DNA of 64,000 nucleotides from Ampullaceana balthica (lineage: Eukaryota > Mollusca > Gastropoda > Lymnaeidae). Below are positions 55,502-64,000 of the stretch, one piece after another. Positions within the stretch are counted from its first letter, which is position 1. Every line of letters starts with the position of its first letter. A model generated the notes under the pieces. It saw only the letters and a program-made list of their open reading frames with translations, was not told the origin of the DNA and did not search any database. A program made the position numbers and the translations under genes. Where the stretch lies: positions 1 to 64,000 of the forward strand of contig CALYLW010000560.1 of NCBI GenBank assembly GCA_944989445.1. Direction: 5' to 3'.

Positions 55502-57170
55502 AAATTCTCAGCTTTCAACACACCAAAGGTGACATCTAACTTATCTGCTTTCAACACACCAAAGGTGACATCTAACTTATCAGCTTTCAACACACCAAAG
55601 GTGACATCTAACTTATCAGCTTTCAACACACTAAATGTGACATCTAACTTATCTGCTTTCAACACACCAAAGGTGACATCTAACTTATCAGCTTTCAACA
55701 CACCAAAGGTGACATCTAACTTATCAGCTTTCAACACACCAAAGGTGACATCTAACTTATGAGCTTTCAACACACCAAAGGTGACATCTAACTTATCAGC
55801 TTTCAACACACCAAAGGTGACATCTAACGTATCAGCTTTCAACACACCAAATGTGACATCTAACTTATCAGCTTTCAACACACCAAAGGTGACATCTAAC
55901 TTATCAGCTTTCAACACACCAAAGGTGACATCTAACTTATCAGCTTTCAACACACCAAAGGTGACATCTAACTTTTCAGCTTTCAACACACCAAAGGTGA
56001 CATCTAACTTATCAGCTTTCAACACACCAAAGGTGACATCTAACTTATCAGCTTTCAACACACCAAAGGTGACATCTAACTTATCAGCTTTCAACACACC
56101 AAAGGTGACATCTAACTTATCAGCTTTCAACACACCAAAGGTGACATCTAACTTATCAGCTTTCAACACACCAAAGGTGACATCTAACTTATGAGCTTTC
56201 AACACACCAAAGGTGACATCTAACTTATCAGCTTTCAACACACCAAAGGTGACATCTAACGTATCAGCTTTCAACACACCAAATGTGACATCTAACTTAT
56301 CAGCTTTCAACACACCAAAGGTGACATCTAACTTATCAGCTTTCAACACACCAAAGGTGACATCTAACTTATCAGCTTTCAACACACCAAAGGTGACATC
56401 TAACTTTTCAGCTTTCAACACACCAAAGGTGACATCTAACTTATCAGCTTTCAACACACCAAAGGTGACATCTAACTTATCAGCTTTCAACACACCAAAG
56501 GTGACATCTAACTTATCAGCTTTCAACACACCAAAGGTGACATCTAACTTATCAGCTTTCAACACACCAAAGGTGACATCTAACTTATCAGCTTTCAACA
56601 CACCAAAGGTGACATCTAACTTATCAGCTTTCAACACACCAAAGGTGACATCTAACTTATCAGCTTTCAACACACCAAAGGTGACATCTAACTTATCAGC
56701 TTTCAACACACCAAAGGTGACATCTAACTTATCAGCTTTCAACACACCAAAGGTGACATCTAACTTATCAGCTTTCAATACACCAAAGGTGACATCTAAC
56801 TTATCAGCTTTCAACATACCAAAGGTGACACCTAACTTTTCAGCTTTCAATACACCAAAGGTGACATCTAACTTTTCAGCTTTCAACATACCAAAGGTGA
56901 CATCTAACTTATCAGCTTTCAATACACCAAAGGTGACATCTAACTTTTCAGCTTTAAACACACCAAAGGTGACATCTAACTTATCAGCTTTCAACACACC
57001 AAAGGTGACATCTAACTTATCAGCTTTCAATACACCAAAGGTGACATCTAACTTTTCAGCTTTCAACACACCAAAGGTGACATCTAACTTTTTAGCTTTC
57101 AACACACCAAAGGTGACATCTAACTTATCAGCTTTCAACACATCAAAGGTGGCATCTAACTTATCAGCGT
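55502..57170. repeat. 36-bp minisatellite (about 46 copies) with a duplicated 12-unit block
   Basis: The unit is AAAGGTGACATCTAACTTAT then CAGCTTTCAACACACC. Rare variants recur in the same order 432 bases (12 units) apart: TTATGAGC at 55,760 and 56,192, AACGTATC at 55,828 and 56,260, ACTTTTCAG at 55,973 and 56,405. The minus strand is open for 549 codons (VLKADKLDVTFG repeated). Changes among units are mostly amino-acid-changing, with no sign of protein constraint, so it is not annotated as a gene. Confidence 0.95.
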
Positions 57171-57209
57171 ATCAGAACCACTGTGTGTATTTTTTTAAAG
57201 CTTTTAACT

Positions 57210-58491
57210 AGGACTGTTAACGATTTATTTAAATTTAATCGTTAAATTTTGAAAAAAGTAACGATTAATTAATCGTTAATTTCGATTAAAGGCAAAAGTT
57301 AAAATTTATGATGTCATAAGTAGGCCTAACACTTATTAAACTTTCTTGTTGAAAATCTAAATAACACTGGAATGTCGCCTTTATATGTCATCTTTTAACC
57401 AACTACGCAAAAAGACAATTGACATTATTTGGTTCAAGTAATGAGCGGGTCTAATTGACATTATAATCAGACGAGCTGAACAATCATTCACATGGAACTG
57501 AGGTAACTGGTATGCACAAAATGGTCTTGGCAAGGAATGACATTATCAGATATCGGTATTAATTAAGTTTCCACTATAGTAGAGGGTTAATGGATTAAGG
57601 AACTTTCATCTTTATTTTGTAACGCAGTAATTCATCAGAAGAGCTGTCGTCATTTTCTGTATCTGAGAAAGACTCTATTGCTACCATTAGCCACGTGGCG
57701 TAGCGAGGGGAGGGGAGGTGGGTCCAAAATCGAAAGTCCCCCTGGGCCCCCACTTGAAAATGGCCCCTAAATTAGTGTACGAAAATATTTTGCATTTAAT
57801 ATTACGCCACCGCCATGTAGTAGCACCCCCCCCCCAAAGAGTTTAGCCCCCCGGTCCACCAAACCCTTAGCTTCGCCTATGCATTAGCTTAATACGCTTT
57901 TCATTTGGTTTGATAAGTAAGCAAAGTGTTTGAACCATGGTAAGCAAACGATTTCTAACAATGGATACAATAAACTTTATCAACATTTTGAACATTCCCG
58001 TCAGTCAATAGTTTAAAACCAAAATTTTCGTGTGATCTTCAGGAAATTTATTATTATTAATCAGCCGCTATTTTTAATTATTTTTAAAAAATATTTATTA
58101 GTTTACAATAATTTGTAAGTAATGGGTCAATTAATCGTTAATCGGGTGACGCGGTGGTCGAGTGGCAGCGCACTGGACTGTCGTACCGATGGTCACGGGT
58201 TCGAATCCGTGTGAAGGCAAGGGTTTGTTCCCGGAGCCTAGGGAGTCACCCCGCTCCGAATGGGTACCTAACACTACATGTAGTTAGGCGGCTGGGTAAT
58301 GCGTGGAACCTACAAAGCCGTGGCCTGTGATTGATGCATCACTTGCCAACAGATCATCTGTCATGGTCTGTGGACGCAACTATCTTCTGCATAGAAGGAG
58401 CGTCTGTATAGATAAGATAAGATAAAATAATTTAAGTGTTCAATTTTTAACGATTAATCGAGAAATTAATCGTTAATTTCCACAGCCCTAC
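57210..58491. mobile_element. AACGATTAAT-family arms flanking foreign DNA (possible split element)
   Basis: The left arm AGGACTGTTAACGATTTATT (57,210-57,300) and the right arm ATTAATCGTTAATTTCCACA then GCCCT (58,450-58,491) are inverted relatives. The 1.1 kb between them holds a GTGGCGTAGCGAGGGG hAT-like scrap (57,695-57,870) and a SINE. They may be two elements rather than one. Confidence 0.4.
58144..58434 (+). mobile_element. tRNA-derived SINE with GATAA tail, copy 3
   Basis: This is the most complete copy. It has A box TGGTCGAGTGGC, B box GGGTTCGAATCC, body CCGGAGCCTAGGGAGTCACC and ACATGTAGTTAGGCGGCTGG, and tail GAGCGTCTGTATAGATAAGA. Its length is about 290 bases. Confidence 0.93.
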
Positions 58492-58905
58492 TGTTAAAAT
58501 ATCACATCGGCCGCATCTGATTGTCAGATTTTTACCTATATCTAAGTGGCCACGTCTAATTATCAGCTTTTGATCAACCTAGGAATCATCTTCCAATCAA
58601 TCCAATCAAACGCGTCTAATTATCAGTAGTTTTTTTTATTGCTCTGATGATCAGCTGCCGCGTTCACATGCCTACAAAAACTTTTCAATAGATTTTATCC
58701 AGCTCTCCAACAAAGCCGGCGATATTTCACGAATTTGTTTGTGATTGGTTAATTCCAAATGTCTCGGAGAAGGGCCGTGGGATTAACTTCTGACAGCCAA
58801 TAGGAAGACAGGAAACAACGTGAACGTTAATTCCTCATACAACCCCTGCCTCCCCCTCCCTTGTATCGTTGGTACCATGACGAGTGCTGCATGCCTTATC
58901 TACAC

Positions 58906-59090
58906 CAGTGCTTCTCAAACTTTTTAGTATGACGGACCGGCAGGAATTTTTTCCATTGCAATAGGGACCGGTGCACTATTTTCCCTGCACTGACAATTTT
59001 TTTCTGTCCTTTTTGATAACGTCTGCGGACCGGCGGTGGATGGCACACGGACCGGCGCCGGTCCGCGGACCACCACGTTGAGAAGCACTG
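58906..59090. mobile_element. hAT element (CAGTGCTTCTCAA family) with 8-bp target duplication
   Basis: The ends CAGTGCTTCTCAAACTTTTT and ACGTTGAGAAGCACTG are inverted and flanked by ATCTACAC and ATCTACAA. It is the best-preserved of the three copies. Confidence 0.9.
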
Positions 59091-60366
59091 ATCTACAAGA
59101 ATCTTTAAGCCCGCTAACAAAACTGGTTTAAAATTTAATGTATTCCTTTAAATATCATTATTTTGTCTGCTGAACAAGATAATTACTCTCTGCAAAGTTT
59201 TTCTCGAATACTTTCTACACAGACATGCCATTGTAGTGGCCCTGTTTTGTTTTTTTTTAAATTTGTTTTTATTAAGCTACAAAGTTTCACAAATTCAACT
59301 TAAAAATTGTGCCCTTAATTGTTTTTCTTTAGAAGTTGTAGTTAGGATACTGCTATAACTGAAATTGTATCCTATATATTTGGCTGTCCTGGGGTCAAAC
59401 GGTGTGGCCCCGTCCCCCGAAGCCCCACAGCAGTGACGCCCCTGTCGTTTAGTCTTATGATGATAGTACCTAGTCATCAATCATTATATTAAATTACAGG
59501 TGCTCGAAATGGATAATTATGCTTGAAAAAAGACAACAAAGAAACAAACAAACCGAACCCTTAAATATACATCATGGTAAATACTCGATTCTGTTATTAG
59601 CCGCCATGCAATGACAACAATAATCGTTCGTCCGTCACTGACGAGAATTTACGAATCGATACCATCTATCTGTATGATTATGGACGAATCTTTGTATTGA
59701 CAAAGTACTCGGTCGCTTGCGAGATATAACGGATCGATATCCCATGATATCGTTAATTACTGATGTAACCACACTGGAACCAAGGAATTCAGCAATTAAA
59801 TTTGTGTTATAATATGATTAGTGTTTCATTTCATAATAGTAGTTGTTGACGAAGCTAGTTACATTATTAGCTCCGCCTACGGTAATCGAATACCTACTAT
59901 AGTTTAAAGATGCAGACTTGAATCTGAAAAAACACAATTACAAGATGTAAAGGTAAATATTATCAATGAAACTATAATTAAAATAAAATATTTTAATTAG
60001 TATTTCCGTAGAGAAAAATAGATCGGTAATATTTCTTAAACTCTCATTTATATTATCTCTAATATCCCTAATTTTGATTAAAGATAAAATTATTATTATT
60101 TTAAATTTAAGAACAGCCGCGGTCCTTATGAAATATAAGAGTGATTTCACTTTAGTTTTAAAAAAAAACTTGTATGTATACATGATTCTGTTTGAGAGAA
60201 ACCCTGATGTAGAAGACAGATTTTATCTTCAATTTTTCAAATACTTTTAAAAACAAATGATTTGAGTATTTCTCAATTCAATTTGCGTACATTTTTATTA
60301 AATTTTAAGAAGGAACGGGATAAAATCAGTTCTAATTGAGAGACGATCATCGTTTCTCAACTGTAA
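59091..60366. other. AT-rich intergenic stretch
   Basis: A hAT-like scrap with GGGGTCAAACGGTGTGGCCC and AGTGACGCCCCTG lies at 59,388-59,450. Nothing else is recognised. Confidence 0.45.
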
Positions 60367-60367
60367 T

Positions 60368-60600
60368 CAGTGTTCCCTCGGCGGTTCGTTTCTCAACTAC
60401 AAGCAATGATCCGCGTGAGGTTCGTTGTTCAGTGGACTAAGTAACAAACTCATGTGCACCGCACCCATTTAAGAGTGTGCATACACACAGATATTATAAC
60501 AATTCCGATCAAAATTTGCTGCGCGGTAATTCCGAATTGCTGCGCGGAATTGACCAGATATCTACGCGCCCGAGCAGCTGCGCAGCTTAATGGAACGTTG
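60368..60600. mobile_element. hAT-type MITE (CAATGTTCCCT family)
   Basis: The ends CAGTGTTCCCTCGGCGG and AGCTTAATGGAACGTTG, with GCTGCGCGGTAATTCCGAAT inside, match the family. It is larger than the 14,236 copy because of unique inserted text on the left. Confidence 0.7.
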
Positions 60601-60776
60601 ACCTTTAGTCAGGGTTCATTTTAAACGTGGGATCTCAGAGCATCATGGTTTGCGATATAACTTTAGGGTATTCTTAGATCAGAGCATAATTGTTTATAAT
60701 GACCTACATTTTTTTGTCTAGAAGAAGATATATATAAAATATATAAGAATATAATGTAATGTAATATAATATAACT

Positions 60777-61550
60777 AGTGTATCACCCGTCAAAAATGAC
60801 GGAAGTTTTCAAAAATAAATACACATCAGATTAAAAAATAAGAAAAACCCGTAAAAAACCAATTTTTTACTATAAATCCTTTATGTACGAGAAGTAACTA
60901 AAAGAATGTTCATTATAATACGCAGCGCCAGACCATCCAGAAATACAAAATTGAAGTTGTGTCGTAAAACATGTTTAATATAATACGCACCGATCAGGAA
61001 TATGTTTATAAAAAGAGCTGTCAATAAAATACGCACCTTATTGCGCGACAGAAAGGTTGTTCAATATAATACGCACCGCGACGCTCTATCTCAAAAAATA
61101 GCATGATACATAGGAATAAAAAAAATAATCTAAAAAATCAATAATTTAATTACGGTACATGCGATCGATCTGAAATTTTGATACATTGTTTTTATCATCG
61201 GTACCAAACTGCCTGCAAAATTTCAGCTCGCTATCTTGCGAGCAAGTGGGTTAAAAATCGATCAAAAGTTTTGGCGACAAGCAAGCAAGCAAGCAAGCAA
61301 GGTCCGCCGCAGACACCACGAGTTAATATAAAGGATTTAATAACGTAATACAGAACTTTCATTTATTTTTATTTGATTGATTTATTATCATATTGAACAA
61401 TTTTATGCGGAACGTTCGAAAAGTGTTATTTTTGGTGCAGCACTATAAAACATTACATCTATTCGCAGCTCCACCTAACAGCATTACATCCATTCGCAGC
61501 GCCACCTAACAGCATTATACCATACAGACAACAGGAATGATGTATATTGA
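60777..61550 (-). mobile_element. Helitron-like element interrupted by a 500-bp element
   Basis: The minus-strand 3' end is CCGTCATTTTTGACGGGTGA, TACACTAG, T, with an intact hairpin. The body resumes after 61,338 with TAATACAGAACTTTCATTTA and the TTTTTGGTGCAG block. An ATAAT-type run abuts the CTAG end. Confidence 0.7.
60843..61338 (-). mobile_element. unclassified AATCCTTTATAT element nested in the Helitron
   Basis: This is the inverse of 43,870-44,342. It starts on the minus strand as AATCCTTTATATTAACTCGT, carries a CAAG microsatellite (61,278-61,302), and ends ATAAAGGATTTATAGTAAAA. It interrupts the surrounding Helitron-like copy. Confidence 0.7.
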
Positions 61551-61614
61551 TATAATATAATATACATGTAATATAATATAATATAATATAATATAATATA
61601 ATATAACTAGGGGC
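61550..61614. repeat. ATAAT pentanucleotide microsatellite
   Basis: About 55 bases of (ATAAT)n directly flank the 3' CTAG end of the next Helitron. Confidence 0.95.
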
Positions 61615-62470
61615 AAGTACCCGGCTTTCCCCCGGGTTTAACAACAACAGCAACAACAACAGCAACAACAACAGAAACAACGACAAAAACAACAACAGAA
61701 ACAGCAACAGCAACAAAAACAACAAAAACAAAACAACAACAAAAACAACAAAATCAACAGCAAAACAACAACAAAACAACTACAACAACAACAGCAACAA
61801 CAACAAAGCAACAACAACAAAACAACAAATACAACAGCAACAACAACAATGCAACAACAACATGAAGGACATTGTCGTCGCCGGGCGACGGATGTGGACA
61901 ACAACAACAACAGCAAAAACAACACAAAAGCAACAACAGCAACAGCAACAACAACAGCAACAACAACAGCAACAACAACAAAAACAACAACAGGAACAAC
62001 AACAAAAACAAAACAACAACAAAAACATCAACAACAAAACAACAACAAAACAACAACAAAACAAAAACTACAACAACAACAAAGCAACAACAACAAAACA
62101 ACAACTACAACAACAAAAGCAACAACAAAAGCAACAACAACAAAGCAACAACAACAACAAAAATATTTTATGGCGATAATCACCTTCTTGTTAATCTCGA
62201 CACCAATAAGTTTATTATTTTGCGTCATTATTTTACGTCTTAATTTTCAATTATTTTTATTTTATATAGCTCATATAAGGAAAAATTACATTTTGGGCCC
62301 CCGGCCCCCAGTATCTTATATATATGAAACGAAACCTGTTTAATAACCTTTCCGGTATAATTTTGTGTACGTGTACCAAATTTCACGTTATTTGGTTGTC
62401 TGGATCTTGAGTTATTAGGGAACAGACAGACAACCAGACAGACAACACATGCGTCTTATATGTATAAAGA
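61615..62470 (-). mobile_element. complete 856-bp non-autonomous Helitron carrying a CAA-repeat cargo
   Basis: On the minus strand it starts TCTTTATACATATAAGACGC and ends with a CCCGG/CCGGG hairpin, then GTACTTGCCCCTAG. The base before TC is A and the base after CTAG is T, the A^T insertion of Helitrons. Both flanks are (ATAAT)n, so it entered the microsatellite. The interior from 61,640 to 62,160 is nearly pure CAA-type repeat, apart from a CGTCGCCGGGCGACG hairpin at 61,876. Confidence 0.85.
61640..62160. repeat. CAA/CAG-type trinucleotide-rich tract
   Basis: About 520 bases of CAACAACAACAG, CAAAA and CAACAA steps, interrupted once at 61,860-61,897. All frames look like poly-Gln, poly-Thr, poly-Asn or poly-Cys/Val; none is taken as a gene. 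Confidence 0.95.
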
Positions 62471-62565
62471 TATAATATAATATAATATAATATAATATAA
62501 TATAATATAATAAAATATAATATAATATAATATAATATAATTTAATATAATATAATATAATCATA
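62471..62565. repeat. ATAAT pentanucleotide microsatellite
   Basis: This is the right-hand continuation of the microsatellite split by the Helitron. Confidence 0.95.
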
Positions 62566-62689
62566 TATAAATTTACGCTCAATTATGTAGCCTAAAGCTA
62601 AGGGACATCCCTCTGCTTTTTTTTAAAAATTGGATAATCATTTTGGTTTCCAGATTAACATTAAACACCCTCCACACTATTATTAATAA

Positions 62690-63027
62690 TTAAACAATTT
62701 CATGCGGACGTTCGATTAGAGGTATTTTTGCTGCAGTAATTTGGTGCGCTGCTTTCTAAAATTACTTTAAAAATCGTGTGGTGATTAGCACTGTAAAAAA
62801 ATATTATATACATACTTTGTGTACATTTCAGGAATAATTCGTATTTATCATATAATAATATGTTACTTGGGCTTTTGCACACAAAAAAACATTTTAAAAA
62901 TACTTTGTGTACATATAAGAAAGTTTAATATTACGAATTTATCATAAAATGACAAGTTAGTTGGGCTTTTGAAAAAGGTGGGCGCCGTAGGCGCCCTTAA
63001 AAAAGGGGGTGCCGCAGCACAAACTAG
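62690..63027 (+). mobile_element. Helitron-like fragment(s) ending in CTAG
   Basis: GAAAAAGGTGGGCGCCGTAG, then GCGCCC and GTGCCGCAGCAC self-complementary words, precede ACTAG at 63,023-63,027, directly followed by T and an ATAAT array. Another part of the family (TGGTGCGCTGCTTTCTAAAA) lies at 62,737 in inverse orientation, so more than one copy is mixed here. Confidence 0.5.
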
Positions 63028-63220
63028 TTTAATATAATATAATATAGTATAATATAATATAATATAATATAATATAATATAATATAATATAATATAATAT
63101 AATATAATATAATATAATATAATATAATATAATATAATATAATATAATATAATATAATATAATATAATATAATATAATATAATATAATATAATATAATAT
63201 AATATAATATAATATAATGT
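63028..63220. repeat. 190-base ATAAT microsatellite
   Basis: Nearly perfect (ATAAT)n. Its open frames (YYIIL repeats) are by-products. Confidence 0.97.
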
Positions 63221-63221
63221 T

Positions 63222-63692
63222 CAACAGATACTAATTTTAGAAAGCAGCGCACCAAATTACTGCATCAATGCATCAAAAGGTGTGCAAATTAAATATGCGC
63301 TGTAAAAAAAAATTATATGACGTCATTGTTTTCGCTGATATTTTAATTTTGTAAAAAGGGAACAATGTAAAAAATTAATAAATACTTTGTGTACATTTCA
63401 CAAAGTTTAATATTTCGTATTGATCAAACAAGGACAAGTTAGTTGGGATTTTGAAAAAGGTGGGCGTCATAGGCGCCCTAAAAAAGTGCATTTTTCCAAA
63501 ATAAATAGATTTCAGCTGAAAACTTCCGTCATTTTGAGACGGGTGATACGCCACGGGTCTCTCCAGAGTTCCTTCTTTTCATTCACTCACAGTCGTTTGC
63601 CCAAACCCACCCCATTTTGACAACCGTGTCTTTCAGGAAGTCTTCACCCGTCACTAAATCATTAGTGGCGTATGCTACGCCACGGGTCAGCT
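63222..63692 (+). mobile_element. Helitron-like element with GTGGCGTA/TACGCCAC hairpin end
   Basis: It starts near ACTAATTTTAGAAAGCAGCG and contains the TTCGTATTGATCAAACAAGG, GGCGTCATAGGCGCC and CCGTCATTTTGAGACGGG blocks. It ends GTGGCGTATGCTACGCCACG, GGTCAGCTAG, T. The hairpin has eight paired bases and sits 7 bases before CTAG, as in Helitrons. An ATAAT array follows. Confidence 0.75.
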
Positions 63693-63734
63693 AGTATAAT
63701 ATAATATAATATAATATAATTAAACAATATAATT

Positions 63735-64000
63735 TGCAATTGTCACTCAAGTAGTGTCTGTCAGTCCTGACGCTACTAATTTTAGAAAGCAGGGAAAACC
63801 AAATTACTGCACCAAAACATCAAAAGGTGTGCAAATTAAATATGCGCTGTATAACAATATTATATGACGTCATTGTTTTCGCTCATATTTTAATTTTGGA
63901 AAAGGGATCAATGTAAAAAGAGGATTTGATGATGGTTAATTATAAAATTTAAAAAAATCGGGGCGCCTTAGGCGCCCTGCAACCACTATTATATAATACT
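63735..64000 (+). mobile_element. Helitron-like element, cut by the window end
   Basis: ATATAATTTGCAATTGTCAC, GACGCTACTAATTTTAGAAA and GGGCGCCTTAGGCGCCC follow the order of the 35,255 copy. The 3' end lies outside the window. Confidence 0.65.

Noticed and set aside
55492..57141. 549-codon repetitive open frame (VLKADKLDVTFG repeats)
   Set aside because: The 36-bp unit is a multiple of three and free of stops on this strand. Differences between units are mostly amino-acid-changing, and there is no unique N- or C-terminal domain.
61459..62343. Poly-Gln, poly-Thr and poly-Cys/Val frames
   Set aside because: They come from the CAA-type tract inside a Helitron and stay open in several frames at once.
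63028..63220. Membrane-like YYIIL repeat protein frames
   Set aside because: They are pure ATAAT microsatellite.

Overview
This window is animal genomic DNA: AT-rich, split genes with GT-AG introns, and dense layers of old transposons and minisatellites. Nothing bacterial or viral is seen. The tRNA-headed SINE with a GATAA tail, its partner LINE, the Penelope-like ends and the many small hAT and Helitron elements suggest a lophotrochozoan, most likely a gastropod mollusc. That is an inference; there is no species marker.

Genes. Three can be rebuilt from exons. (1) A small plus-strand gene (about 5.0-6.1 kb) has a 5' UTR exon, two coding exons and a polyA signal, and encodes an unrecognised 64-residue acidic protein. 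(2) A cytosolic sulfotransferase gene lies on the minus strand (20,844 to 11,800). It has seven coding exons and all the PAPS-binding motifs, but codon 218 is TGA. (3) A complete NTAQ1 gene (protein N-terminal glutamine amidohydrolase, 200 residues, six exons) lies on the minus strand (38,875 to 32,808). A fourth, unidentified minus-strand gene is suggested by phase-compatible exons at 45.9-48.5 kb.

Layout. 0-5 kb: Penelope-like end, TIR elements, LINE remnant. 5-6 kb: small gene. 6.8-11.3 kb: minisatellite, LINE remnant, hAT-like elements. 11.8-20.8 kb: sulfotransferase, whose intron 2 carries a 2.3-kb minisatellite. 21-24 kb: LINE tail and minisatellites. 24.0-27.6 kb: a hAT element with 8-bp target duplications, broken by a 5'-truncated LINE. 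27.7-31.3 kb: minisatellites and an unexplained GC-rich block. 32.8-38.9 kb: NTAQ1. 40.3-48 kb: nested pogo-like, hAT, SINE and TIR elements plus a head-to-tail duplicated repeat. 49.05-52.5 kb: an 11-bp satellite. 55.5-57.2 kb: a 36-bp array. 57-64 kb: SINE, hAT and Helitron elements among ATAAT microsatellites.

The most unusual pattern is that several tandem repeats start exactly at exon borders and copy the splice site itself. The sulfotransferase intron-2 acceptor, the sulfotransferase exon-6 donor and the NTAQ1 exon-5 donor are each followed by copies of themselves, and the NTAQ1 stop-codon region is also duplicated. The pre-mRNAs would therefore carry ranks of decoy splice sites.
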